Part shown: positions 8,461 through 17,800 of the stretch, in pieces
How the letters are laid out: each line of letters opens with the position of its first letter
Position numbering within the stretch: the stretch's first letter is position 1
Source: a virus
Strand: one strand, 5' to 3'
Length of the DNA stretch: 64,000 nucleotides
IMG/VR virus record: IMGVR_UViG_3300025154_000086
Coordinates: 1 to 64,000 of that record
The notes under the pieces: generated by a model
Seen by the model: only the letters and a program-made list of their open reading frames with translations
Database searches by the model: none
What the model was told of the DNA's origin: nothing
Translations under genes and position numbers: made by a program

Positions 8461-9536
8461 TACCCGATCACTGCGTTAAAATTCTTCCCGTACTTCTGCC
8501 TCAAACTATTTAAGTAACTCGTTTCATCCTGTTTCAGTTCAGTAATTACCTTTGCTACACCGGAACTAATGCTGCTTGCAACTCCGTCTATGCTTTCACT
8601 TTCACTAATTACCCTTGCCGCCGGATCTACGTGATGGACCAAACTAAGAAACGCTCTCCGGCAAACTGCCTGCCTAATCCCCTCAACCTCAAACGGGTCT
8701 GCGCCTGCATAAACTAACCCCGTTTTGTACGTTACCTCAAAAAAGTTTGGTATCCGTTCAAGCGCTCCGCCGGTTAATACGGATAAACCTAACGCGCTTA
8801 AACTGCCCAACAACAACGTGTAAAGTCCGGCTGTGCCTCCGGTCGGTAAAGGTAAAAATTCAATAATACCCGTCATACGGTCAAAAGTAAATAGATCAAC
8901 GCCAATACCCATTAACTCGGTATTACCGTATTTTATCTTTACACTTGTTAAATCATTTATCGGCGGGTTATAGACTTGAATCTGCCAAAGATTCATGCTG
9001 AACTTTTCAAAATAATTATCGCGGTTTTCGGTTTTTGTCCGTTCGGTAAAATAAATTTCACATTGCTTTTCAAGCGCGTCTTGTGCGCTCTTTAAGTAAC
9101 TTCTCAATCCCGCCCTATCCTCTGAAAAAGCCGTTATCGCCTGCTCATACGCCGGGTCTAACCTGCTCGATGATGCAAGAACGTAATCGATAAAAAATTG
9201 TACGGGTACAATCTCAGCCTCTGTTGTAATTATTCCGGCAACCGCTTCCAACTTTGCGTCTTCCGGGTAATATTTGTTCTGTACGCTCGCGTCTGTTGCA
9301 TAAAAGAAGAGCCGGACATATTGTTCCGGCTCATCCGAGGCTACAGTTACGGCTGCTTCATAGAGAGATGAAGTTGCGTTGTAGGAAAGTGCTAAATCTT
9401 TAATATCTGCCGCTGAAGAGTTTTTAATCACCGAACCGTCTTCACCAATCATTGTTAGGTAAACACTTTTTCCGCTGCCTAATAATGTTTGATCAAGGGT
9501 TATAAGTTGTGAAATCCCTTTTTTTATTGTCTTCAT
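8460..9536 (-). CDS. Putative structural (neck/head-tail adaptor) protein, 358 aa
   Basis: The N-terminal part (about residues 1-110) looks like an all-beta domain. The middle (about 130-190) contains the DPAYEQAITAF segment and a charged helix ending in EIYF. The C-terminal part (about 270-330) is helical, with IRQAVCRRAFLSLVHH and a S/E-rich stretch. The middle and end resemble head-tail adaptor proteins that bind the portal, but with an extra N-terminal domain. It is encoded just after the capsid gene cluster. The stop TAA is the first base triplet of a family A repeat. Functional call is by position and architecture only. Confidence 0.45.
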   Translation of the reverse strand: MKTIKKGISQLITLDQTLLGSGKSVYLTMIGEDGSVIKNSSAADIKDLALSYNATSSLYEAAVTVASDEPEQYVRLFFYATDASVQNKYYPEDAKLEAVAGIITTEAEIVPVQFFIDYVLASSSRLDPAYEQAITAFSEDRAGLRSYLKSAQDALEKQCEIYFTERTKTENRDNYFEKFSMNLWQIQVYNPPINDLTSVKIKYGNTELMGIGVDLFTFDRMTGIIEFLPLPTGGTAGLYTLLLGSLSALGLSVLTGGALERIPNFFEVTYKTGLVYAGADPFEVEGIRQAVCRRAFLSLVHHVDPAARVISESESIDGVASSISSGVAKVITELKQDETSYLNSLRQKYGKNFNAVIG

Positions 9537-9545
9537 TGCACATCT

Positions 9546-9905
9546 CTACTTCTCTTCTGCCGGTTCTTCCGTCTCAACGGTTTTCTGTTTAAATTTTAAT
9601 ACTGCTGAAATTATTTGTATACCTCCGTAAGCAATTAATATGCTTTCCGGGATGTTGGGAAATTTACTGTTCTTTATGGTTAGGTAAATTACTAATCCCC
9701 AAAAAGAAGCATTGGCAATAAGCGTTTCCAAAAGAAATCTAAAACGTGTACTGCTCCAAAAGCCATCCTTCTCAGAGAGCATCGTGTCTAACCGTTTAAG
9801 TAATTTTTCTCTGTATGGAGGAGTTAGAATAAAGAATAACAACGCTCCAAATGCCGTTAATAAAAAAACAGCGGCAAGATAAATCAATACCTCTATTATT
9901 AACAT
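9546..9905 (-). CDS. Small membrane protein, possible holin, 119 aa
   Basis: About three hydrophobic segments are visible: residues 4-28, 64-80 and 88-104. A charged stretch (YREKLLKRLDTMLSEKDG) lies between the first two, and the tail is acidic and polar (ETEEPAEEK). Size and layout suit a class I/II holin or another small inner-membrane phage protein. The gene starts 4 bp after the preceding stop, inside the capsid-neck cluster. Other candidate lysis membrane proteins are at 29334-29783 and 29797-30192; no endolysin was recognised in the window, so the holin role is uncertain. Confidence 0.5.
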   Translation of the reverse strand: MLIIEVLIYLAAVFLLTAFGALLFFILTPPYREKLLKRLDTMLSEKDGFWSSTRFRFLLETLIANASFWGLVIYLTIKNSKFPNIPESILIAYGGIQIISAVLKFKQKTVETEEPAEEK

Positions 9906-9909
9906 TTAC

Positions 9910-10323
9910 CTACCCTTTTTCGTCAATTTCTGAATGACGTAACCACATCAATACATCTGCTTTATTTTTCTTGTAAATAAAACCTTTGCCGTTTACAATT
10001 TTGGTATCAAATTCTTTCAGTTCATCTTCGGTTTTATCTTCATCTTTCTCCCCTTCACCCTGCTCTTGCTCTTGATCTGTGCCTTTTCCTTCGCTCTCGT
10101 GATCTTCACTTTCTACTTTCTCAGCCGAAGGCTGATCCGCCTCGGGCGGAAACTTTCCACTTTCAACTGTAACAAAATCCGGGTGATCGATCAATTCGCT
10201 CTCTTGCTCAAAAGTCAATTCCTCAATTATATTGCCATCTTCATCTAAGTGAAGTTTGCCCGCACTGTTAACGGATGTTGGTACATTTAACGTTAAATTT
10301 TTAAGGTATGTATGCTTAATCAT
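9910..10323 (-). CDS. Acidic low-complexity protein downstream of capsid gene, 137 aa
   Basis: N-terminal about 55 residues are ordered (LNVPTSV, EELTFEQESELIDHPDFV). Residues 56-105 are highly acidic low complexity (EQEQGEGEKDEDKTEDEL), followed by an ordered lysine-rich end. Part of the coding sequence (about 10095-10150) is made of host-type repeats: the CTTTCTACTTTC-like family and the AGCCGAAGGCTGATCCGCC hairpin. These are read in frame as GKFPPEADQPSAEKVES. It may be a head-completion or capsid-accessory protein. Start follows AGAGG. Confidence 0.55.
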   Translation of the reverse strand: MIKHTYLKNLTLNVPTSVNSAGKLHLDEDGNIIEELTFEQESELIDHPDFVTVESGKFPPEADQPSAEKVESEDHESEGKGTDQEQEQGEGEKDEDKTEDELKEFDTKIVNGKGFIYKKNKADVLMWLRHSEIDEKG

Positions 10324-10349
10324 TTTTAGCCTCTGATGTGTTTTAATTT

Positions 10350-10384
10350 ATCCCCCTCCGCCGCATAAAACGGAAGAGGGGAAT
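10350..10384 (-). terminator. Imperfect GC-rich hairpin after the capsid gene
   Basis: CCCCTCTTCCG and CGGAGGGGG arms with small bulges around a TTTTATGCGG loop, 25 bp after the capsid stop. The tail is A/T-rich but lacks a clean T run, so it may only attenuate or protect the 3' end. Confidence 0.4.
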
Positions 10385-10409
10385 AGAAATTTATTTGTTT
10401 GTTAATCCG

Positions 10410-11843
10410 TTAGGACCAAGCAGTAGAACCCGCGTTCTTTATCATCACCATTTTGTTTGGCGCTGCTAGAATCGGAACTGCCCATAACTTCTGCATCCAA
10501 CGTTTGGAATCATCAATTCTTGCTAATTCCATTTTTGTCATTGGCAGTAATTGTCTGAAATCGAGCACTTGTTCAAAGTCCCAATCCCATAAGAAAATAT
10601 TGGTTGCTCCCGGTATCCATTCACCGTTATCGATCTTTGCTTCGGCTGCTGTAAACGAAGTCAAATATCTGTAACTTGTAATTGCGGTAGCGGATGAAAG
10701 TTTACGGTAAATATCAAAACTTGTTGCTTCTTGTCCCGAAGGTGAACCGTTATCGGTTAAGGTAAAAGTACAACGTTTGGAAGCTGCAACAACGTTTGTT
10801 TTAACTTCAAATGCTGCGCCTGAACCGTATCTATTAACCGGAACAAATGCGTAATCATAAGTTGCCGCGTCAAGCAAGGTAGCACTATCTGAATCAACTG
10901 AAATAGTTGCAGTACTTGAGTTCAATGTTGCCGGTGCTTTGCTGTTTGTTGCGGCAAATACTGTCATTGTGCTGTTGGTCTTAGGATACTCTGCGCCTAT
11001 GTAATTCTGACCTTTGTACTTCAATAAAATATCTGTTTCAATATTTCCTTTTCCGTTTCCAAGTTCAAATCTTTTTGCGCTCGCAATAAGATCACGGGCT
11101 TCGGAGCTTCCTACCACAAATCTTCTACCGGCTAACAATTCATCGGTATAATACTGAAAATCTTTTGCGCTCATCCAGCATTTTACGTTATTTGGATTCC
11201 CCCAGTTATCGGCAATAATTTGTACCGATTCGTTTAAGGTTTCCGGTCTAACTCGTTTACCACGCAAATCAATAGTGTTTTGGGTTACACTTTTTGCTTT
11301 GGTCTTAAACTGTTTGTAATAACCATTCCATTCGTAAGGATTACGGGCAGCATCACCATAAATAAGTTTACTGTCGGCGGTTTTCATTATTGCAAGTGCT
11401 TTCGCTCTTGTAACAAGCGCTTCATTGTTGGTATTACTCTTTACCATTAATGCCTGTAATGGTACTTTACCAACTGTTCCGATGTATTTCACCTGCTCAA
11501 ATTCTCTTCGGATATCTTCATCGTATTCATCCGGTAATCCGCCTTCAGAATAAAAATTAGCGTCTCCTACTTCATTCATGGTTACAAATTCCTCAACAGT
11601 GCTGGAAGCCTTTCCTTTTCGGATTGCTCTAAAAAATGCCGGGGATGATTCGTTTAGGGTAAGCCATTTTACAACCGGGGCAAGGCTCTCAAGTCTTGTG
11701 GCTCCAAATCCGGTTTGATCCGTTGTCCCCATCGCATAACCAACCTCAAGAGCTTTGGCTAAGTCCTGGAGTTCTTTTACTGTTGATGCGCCGCCGAAAC
11801 TTGATCCGTTTCCGGCTAATTCGCCAAACATTAAATCGTCCAT
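10410..11843 (-). CDS. Major capsid protein (HK97-fold type), 477 aa
   Basis: Called from length, position directly after the protease-scaffold gene, and sequence character. An N-terminal segment with GYAMGTTDQTGFGATRLES is followed by STVEEFVTMNEVGDANFYSEGG, typical of large-phage capsid proteins. Long mixed alpha/beta domains follow, and near residues 300-400 there is a beta-rich insertion with YDYAFVPVNRYG and SFDIYRK that looks like an Ig/FN3-like surface domain. The QTGFGATR segment also occurs in the protease-scaffold protein and may mark a processing site. A 30-bp promoter-like element lies 30 bp upstream, so capsid can be transcribed independently. Confidence 0.8.
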   Translation of the reverse strand: MDDLMFGELAGNGSSFGGASTVKELQDLAKALEVGYAMGTTDQTGFGATRLESLAPVVKWLTLNESSPAFFRAIRKGKASSTVEEFVTMNEVGDANFYSEGGLPDEYDEDIRREFEQVKYIGTVGKVPLQALMVKSNTNNEALVTRAKALAIMKTADSKLIYGDAARNPYEWNGYYKQFKTKAKSVTQNTIDLRGKRVRPETLNESVQIIADNWGNPNNVKCWMSAKDFQYYTDELLAGRRFVVGSSEARDLIASAKRFELGNGKGNIETDILLKYKGQNYIGAEYPKTNSTMTVFAATNSKAPATLNSSTATISVDSDSATLLDAATYDYAFVPVNRYGSGAAFEVKTNVVAASKRCTFTLTDNGSPSGQEATSFDIYRKLSSATAITSYRYLTSFTAAEAKIDNGEWIPGATNIFLWDWDFEQVLDFRQLLPMTKMELARIDDSKRWMQKLWAVPILAAPNKMVMIKNAGSTAWS

Positions 11844-11873
11844 TTTATTTACTCCAATTTTATATTATTAAAA

Positions 11874-11903
11874 GTTACTTGTTAATTTTTCTTATATATT
11901 AAC
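11874..11903 (-). promoter_or_regulatory. 30-bp bipartite promoter-like element, copy 2 (capsid gene)
   Basis: Minus strand GTTAAT, 18 bp, AGTAAC, ending 30 bp before the capsid ATG and starting just after the stop of the protease gene. The region also contains an overlapping inverted repeat GTTAAT/ATTAAC (11881-11903). Confidence 0.55.
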
Positions 11904-11906
11904 TTT

Positions 11907-13283
11907 TTACTTGAACATGTCAACAGCTTTTGATTTCACCAACTGTTCAACCGATTCCGGCAATGTTGCCTGTGTACCGCCTGCGCTAAAGTCAACAAGA
12001 ACAATTTCGTCAACAGATTTTTCTGCAACTAATTTTTCAAGCACTTTAACTTTCTGCGCTTTATTAAGCTCTGCGCCTGTTCCAACGTTCTTGTTGTTTT
12101 CAACCCAATTAATGTTGTCCGTCAACAAATTTCCGCCGGAGCTTTTTCTTAGTTTAGAAACTAAGGTTATAAGTCCCATCCGTTGATCCTCAACTTGGTT
12201 ATTCACCAAATCAAGAGATTTTACCAAATGCTCATCACCGCTAACTTGATTCAATTGTCCTTCGGCTAAAAGAACAATAGATTTTGCCAACAGATCAACT
12301 TTTTGATTAATTGCATCCAACGCTTTCAATGCATTCAAAGAAATTTCTGAGGATTTTTCAAGATATTCGGAAATATCTGCCTCTTCTCCGCCTTTGTTCA
12401 TCAGCGCGATTGATTTTTGCAAACTCTTTTCCTGCGCTTTAATATCAACTTCAAACTCTATTTCAGAGATTGATTTCGCCGTATCAAGTGATTTTTGAAG
12501 AGATAATTTCGCCGTGCCCAATGATTTTGCAGCGGTTTCAAAACTTTCGTTCATCTCTCCCTTTTGTTTCGTCTCAAAACTGTCAGCTTCTGCCTTTGCC
12601 TGTTCCGGGGTCATGCCTTTGGCTAAACATTTTTTGTAGATATCATTCTTCGTTTCCATTTTTGTAACTCCATTTAGTTTAATGTTATGATCTATTGATT
12701 CTTTTCTTGTCGCTCCAAATCCGGTTTGTTCTCCCGGATTGTTGCCGTATCCTACTTCTAAACTTTTCACCAACGTTGCAAACGTTTCTCTGTTTCTTGG
12801 CTTGGTTGTAAACACTACATTCACAACTCTTGCCGATACAACTCCGTCTTTACTCTTCGATAAATATTCTCCCTCAACACTCCATCCCGCTTTTTGCATT
12901 GCGTTAGGATGCCGTTTATTGAATTCATCCATGTGCTGTAATAAAGTAACTGTGCTTTTTGCAAGTTTTTGCTGTTGTGTTAATTTTTCATCCGGCAATT
13001 CCGGGTCAAACCCAACAAGTTCTCCTTCAAAGTTCCAAGATTTTCCGCTCTTCCCTAACTTAGTCGGAAAGCCGATAAAACAATGCGGCTCCGGGATATC
13101 CTTATGTTCATATTTAATTTTGCCAAAACCGGAAGTGAAATAACTCCAATCAATACTTTTCATTATTTCATTATCAGTATCCCGGTTCTCTGTAGAAATA
13201 GTTCCACCTACCTTAAAAGGCTCGGTTTTACTTCCGCTTTTTACCAAATACGCCGGGGCAAAAAATTCAAACTTGTTATACAA
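11907..13283 (-). CDS. Capsid maturation protease fused to scaffold, 458 aa
   Basis: Residues about 1-175 resemble phage prohead serine proteases of the XkdF type. A beta-rich domain carries a conserved YEHKD (candidate catalytic His, about residue 56) and, near 135, the GWSVEGEY motif with the candidate nucleophile Ser. Residues about 190-458 are strongly helical and K/E-rich, as in scaffold regions fused to such proteases. At about residue 180 the peptide LEVGY...EQTGFGATRKES repeats a peptide near the capsid N-terminus. The start appears to be TTG at 13283 (no ATG nearby keeps the domain intact). It precedes the capsid gene by 63 bp. Catalytic residues are inferred by motif, not alignment. 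Confidence 0.75.
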   Translation of the reverse strand: MYNKFEFFAPAYLVKSGSKTEPFKVGGTISTENRDTDNEIMKSIDWSYFTSGFGKIKYEHKDIPEPHCFIGFPTKLGKSGKSWNFEGELVGFDPELPDEKLTQQQKLAKSTVTLLQHMDEFNKRHPNAMQKAGWSVEGEYLSKSKDGVVSARVVNVVFTTKPRNRETFATLVKSLEVGYGNNPGEQTGFGATRKESIDHNIKLNGVTKMETKNDIYKKCLAKGMTPEQAKAEADSFETKQKGEMNESFETAAKSLGTAKLSLQKSLDTAKSISEIEFEVDIKAQEKSLQKSIALMNKGGEEADISEYLEKSSEISLNALKALDAINQKVDLLAKSIVLLAEGQLNQVSGDEHLVKSLDLVNNQVEDQRMGLITLVSKLRKSSGGNLLTDNINWVENNKNVGTGAELNKAQKVKVLEKLVAEKSVDEIVLVDFSAGGTQATLPESVEQLVKSKAVDMFK

Positions 13284-13586
13284 AATTGTTTACTCTTTTT
13301 TTTATTGCATATTTAAGGAATGCGTTTCTCTCCGAAGGGTTGAAATTTGAAGAAATATAATTCCTCCCCTTTCAAAAAGGGGAGGTTAGGTGGGGTTTGC
13401 TTTAAAAACCAAGAACCTCCAAAGCTTTCAAACTCCGGAGGCTCACAAAAACAAACGTAGATTATGTAAAATATTATGTAAGAAAAATATGTAACCCCAA
13501 AACCTTACACTTTATATTAATTTTGTCATTTCGCTTTACAAATAAATTTTCTGATAATTTCGGCTATTCCCTCAACATCCTAATTC
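13284..13586. repeat. Intergenic region: host-type repeat and weak terminator-like hairpin
   Basis: No gene seen. At 13326-13353 the TCCGAAGGGTTGAAATTTGA repeat recurs, with the CCTCCCC/GGGGAGG hairpin and its GGTGGGGTTTG tail to 13402. At about 13418-13455 AGCCTCC/GGAGGTT arms followed by TTGGTTTTT on the minus strand could be a weak terminator. From 13450 to 13560 is A/T-rich sequence without clear features. A family A repeat (13577-13603) overlaps the stop of the next gene. Confidence 0.6.
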
Positions 13587-13603
13587 CTAATTCCTAATTG
13601 ATA
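13577..13603. repeat. Family A repeat overlapping a stop codon
   Basis: Three CCTAATT units. On the sense strand the last codons ATT AGG AAT TAG of the 160-residue gene (ending SIRN) come from the repeat, as they also do for the SbcC-like gene (ending IIRN at 50633). Confidence 0.85.
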
Positions 13604-14069
13604 AAAGTTCTTCCCCCGTTAATTCCTGATATCTCCAAACAAAACCGTAAGTCGCCCTACCATTCCCTAATCTACAGTTTGCCCGTATCTGACTTGCGCT
13701 ATAGCCTAATTCTTTCTCTATTTCCGTCCCGCTGTTCCATTTTTTTATCAACTTACCTTTAATTGAGTATTGATAAATCGGTTTCTTTACCCTACACGCT
13801 TTCCCGATAATATTATAGATAGTACCTTCGCTTACTTTTTCAATCACCGCAATTTCACGTACACTCATTTGAGCGTATTTGCCCTCGCGTAAGTCCTTTA
13901 TCAATAGCCTATGGTAAATCTCCGCCGCCGGGAAATTCTTCACATCTATTTTATTCGCCAATTTCCGGTGGAACCGATAAACATCTTTTAACACCTCATC
14001 CCCATGTAGATCGGAAAACTCTTTTATTAATTCTTCTAAAATTTCATTGTCCACATCACAAATTTCCAT
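13587..14069 (-). CDS. HTH protein with C-terminal NUMOD1-like domain, 160 aa
   Basis: Residues about 78-95 (MSVREIAVIEKVSEGTIYNI) form a helix-turn-helix. From about 103 the segment IYQYSIKGKLIKKWNSGTEI, then an LGYS..QI..NCR core, then YGFVWRY matches the NUMOD1 pattern. NUMOD1 is a small DNA-binding module usually found next to homing-endonuclease catalytic domains. No GIY-YIG or HNH domain is present, so this is probably a DNA-binding regulator derived from such modules. The last four residues and the stop are encoded by a family A repeat. It lies between a giant polyvalent gene group and the protease-scaffold gene. Confidence 0.6.
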   Translation of the reverse strand: MEICDVDNEILEELIKEFSDLHGDEVLKDVYRFHRKLANKIDVKNFPAAEIYHRLLIKDLREGKYAQMSVREIAVIEKVSEGTIYNIIGKACRVKKPIYQYSIKGKLIKKWNSGTEIEKELGYSASQIRANCRLGNGRATYGFVWRYQELTGEELLSIRN

Positions 14070-14138
14070 TACTATTCCTACGTTTTAGATTTGTGTATCC
14101 CGTGAACAAACTCCTTTGATTATGGCGTAATTACGCCG

Positions 14139-14417
14139 CTAATTTATTCCGTCGTTTTGCCCTCTCATAATAAATTCAGATTTATGATCAAATACGGTTT
14201 TTATTCCGTCAAACATTTTATAATAATATTCTTCTCTTTTGTCATCAAACTTAAATTCGCCGGTTAATCTCCATTTCCTAACCAAATCAGCCATCCAAAG
14301 AAGATATTCCTCTAACCTATCAGCTCCATCTGGGGAGTCTCTAACTATAAGATTAATACCTGTCCATATCTTTACTAAATGTTTTCCAAACATTTCATCA
14401 GATCGTTCTTTATCCAT
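14139..14417 (-). CDS. Hypothetical protein, 92 aa
   Basis: Mostly helical, charged, no recognised family. A strong ribosome binding site (AAAGGAG) precedes the ATG at 14417. It sits between the 124-residue gene and the NUMOD1-like gene. The 14119-14140 region contains the palindrome GGCGTAATTACGCC next to its stop, perhaps a 3' hairpin. No function can be assigned. Confidence 0.6.
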   Translation of the reverse strand: MDKERSDEMFGKHLVKIWTGINLIVRDSPDGADRLEEYLLWMADLVRKWRLTGEFKFDDKREEYYYKMFDGIKTVFDHKSEFIMRGQNDGIN

Positions 14418-14440
14418 TTTTTAGCTCCTTTGTTTATTAA

Positions 14441-14815
14441 TTATTCTCTTCCAAAATGTTCGTTCTGATCAATGCTCTCATTTGGAATATATGCGTAATC
14501 ATCCCCATCATTATCAACATAATGAACATCGCCGTTATTTGCGTACTGCCGTTCCCGCGCGTTCATATAATTAATTGCATTCACATAGTCCTGCTCTTCA
14601 TCTCCCGAAGAAACTTTCTCTCTAATTTCTTCGTTAAAGTTCTCAAACTTTTCTTGCAGCTTGTTCTCATATTGCTGCAATAATTTTGGTTCGTGCTTTT
14701 TTAATATCGGGTAAAGCACTTCCCAATATGGACCGGTCAACTTAAAGTTTCCCGTTCCATCTTCCGTTTGTATCCATGTGTTAAGTAATTGCTTAACTTT
14801 CTCTCTTAGTTCCAT
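14441..14815 (-). CDS. Hypothetical protein, 124 aa, coupled to the SNF2 polyvalent gene
   Basis: Starts at 14815, overlapping the stop of the 2175-residue gene by 1 bp, so the two are probably translationally coupled. N-terminal half: helical segments with a GPYWEVLYPIL stretch. C-terminal half: acidic and asparagine-rich, probably disordered. Its coupling to the giant gene suggests a partner, chaperone or packaging helper for that protein, which is inference from arrangement only. Confidence 0.55.
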   Translation of the reverse strand: MELREKVKQLLNTWIQTEDGTGNFKLTGPYWEVLYPILKKHEPKLLQQYENKLQEKFENFNEEIREKVSSGDEEQDYVNAINYMNARERQYANNGDVHYVDNDGDDYAYIPNESIDQNEHFGRE

Positions 14816-17800
14816 TATGCCGCAACTCCTCTCATTTTATTTGTAAGTATATCCTCTAATAAATCTTTGTTATCACTTTTTATTTCATCAATCGCCCTGG
14901 CTCTATCAATAGCCTCGGCAGTAATTAAACTCGGATTGAACCTATACTCTCCGCCGTCTTCCTTTATGTGGTAATTATCAAAAAACTCTGCCCTTAACGC
15001 ATGGCTAAAATCAGTTTGCTCGTTCCAAGCCTTACCTTGCATAATTCTTTTATAAGTATAATCACTCATATACCCTTTTTCAAACAACCGCTTTAATTCT
15101 TGTTTATACTTTGCGCCGGTTGTATGGATGGCAATACTTGTTTCAGTTGCTTCACCATTTAACCGTTTGATCTCTTTCTTAATTGCGTTTTCGTAATTCT
15201 CACCATAAATAGAAGTTGCAAAATTCTTATACTTCCTAAATTGATAATAACCCTCTCCCCAATTTTGCTTTGGTTTATTCGTTTTGATCAACTCATTAAG
15301 TATCTTTGGAAATTCCGGCTTCTCCTGTGGAAAAATTATTTTCCCTCCTTCGCTTGTAATTTCATACTTTGCATTTTCATAAACTGCTACCTTAAAATCA
15401 CCGTCCATAGTTTGATACAATACTTCATCGGTATTGTTAAGTTTATCAAGCAATTTAACTTTATTTGCTTGCAAAATTTCCTTTGGCATTTTGCTTATAA
15501 AGTTAATTCCAATTTCTTCATTATCATCAATAATTTTCTTAAACATTCCGCCTAAATCCAAATCGGTTTCTTTATACAATGCGCTAAATTCTTTATCTAA
15601 CTCCTTTGCACTTAGTGCGCGAGTACCTACCATATCACCTTGCGCACCGGCTTTATACGTTCTTATCTTCACTCTCTGGGTAGATGGCGCGTAATCTTCA
15701 ACAACATAAAACTCTCCGCTTTTACCTTCTAAAATACCACCTACCGGAATTACTTTATTTATCCCCGGTAAAATTACCGGAGTTCTGTCATAGTCAAGTT
15801 TCCCCTTATGCTCAAAATTTGCCCCGATAAGTTTTTCCGTCAAACTTCTTTCTTCCTGCTCCATCATCTGATATTGCTTTGAAGTCTTCTCTTCCATTCC
15901 GGCTTTTTTCCTTTTTACTTCATACAATCTATCAAACTGTTTATAGTTCGATTGCCGTTGCTGCTCTGCAAGTGCATCTTGTAATTTTTTATTTCTGAAT
16001 GCCAATAACGCTTTTGCCTGTTCCGGATTATCGGCTAACTCAATCATCATCTCATCCGCTTCTAGCTGAACCTCGTCATCCCAACGGCTCGTTTCACCTT
16101 TTAAGAACTTATCAACCATTCCCGCCTTATCCATAATTTTGGTATTCATAAATCCGTCAATACTTCCTTTCGTCAAGTAGTAATGCGTATTTACACTGTC
16201 TAATGGATTCCCTTGCCGTATCCCTCTTCCGTTCCCTTGCTCTATCTGTAAATGGTTCCAAGCCGGTTGCAAGTGGTGAATATCGCTTGTCATATAGTTA
16301 AAATTTAATCCCTCTCCCATAGTTGCATAATTACCAATTACAACCTTATACTTTCCATTGTTGTAATCTTTGCTTATCTGTAATCTTTTGCTCGAGCTGC
16401 TAACCGTTTTTCCGTTTACAATTATTATTTCGTTCTCCGGGATACCCGATTTTATCAAATCATTTTTAATCTTATCGTGTAAAGCTGTGTTGATGGCGAA
16501 AATAATTTGTTTGCCTCCACTCTTATGTATTGATAATGCATTCTCATTCAACTGCGCGAACTTCTTTAAATCACTATGCTGTTTAACCAAATCATTGTCA
16601 ACCTTTTTAGAAAATTCACTGCTCTTTTCCTGATACCAGGGCAAATCACTCGTTGCTTTTATCAAATCTTGCTGCACCTTAAAAAAGTGATCGTCCATTG
16701 GTGTATCGTCCGGACCAATCCATTTATTCAACTCAATATATTTAGGCAAGTATTCATCATTAAAATAATTCAATACTTTAGTAGCTTCATCTTGATTAAT
16801 TAATCCTTTACCTACTTTTTCCTGTAACTTATCAGCATTAAAATCCCACGTCTTATTATCCTTATCATATACACGGCTGCTTAACATCCATAACCTTAAC
16901 TTGCAATGCTTCACTATTTCTTTTTGCCCTTCATTCAGATCACTCAGCACATTCGCCGCTTTCTCTTTCGGGAACTTTATATTTGCCTTTACACTTTCAA
17001 CATCATCCTTTGTCTTATAATCAACAAACCTAAAGAAAGTATTTCTTAATGCCTCAGCCGATTTCCATCCCGAAAATTTATTCTTTACAATAACTCTTCC
17101 GTCTGCATTTGTAGTTGGAATGTTATCAATATCTGCAAACCTTGCAACAAAGTCATCCATGTTTTGAACTTTTAATTTTTCGAGTTCTTTCTCCGCAAAC
17201 GGCACCATCATGTTAAAAACTTCTAAAGGCGAATTACTTATCGGTGTTGCCGTCAAACCATAATAGCCCATATCATTATTCTGCCCGCGTATGATCTTGC
17301 TTGCAAATAAATTGTGCATTGCCCTTTGAGATGTGCTGCTATTCACTCCGCTAATTTCACTTTCCATTGGAACTAATAAGTTTTTCGTGTCGTGGCATTC
17401 ATCTCTCACCAACATATCAATACCCAAATTATCAAGATACACTCCCCCCATTGGATCGGGTATGTTCATCATTTCGGAAAGATTCTTTAACAAAGTATCT
17501 CTTTTCTTTTTCACACTTTTTACCTGTTTGCTATCCTTATCGGCAAAGTCTGATAACCGGCTTCCTTCCGGGTAATACTTATCCATCAATTCGTTAAGCA
17601 TGTTCTTCTTAGTTTCCGGTGAAAAGTCAATTGTACCGAACAAATCACGGCTCATTAAAATCATGTCAAAATCTTCATTTGCTGCACGTTGCAATTTCAA
17701 TTCTTTCTCTTCACGGCTTTCTTCAATCCAAGCGCCGGTAGAATCTTTTTTGTAACCAACTAACAAATAATTTACCCCTTGCGTCCACTTCTCAATTTCC

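Noticed and set aside
14119-14140. GGCGTAATTACGCC palindrome as terminator or operator
   Set aside because: Short, without T run or promoter elements; could be chance or a weak 3' hairpin.
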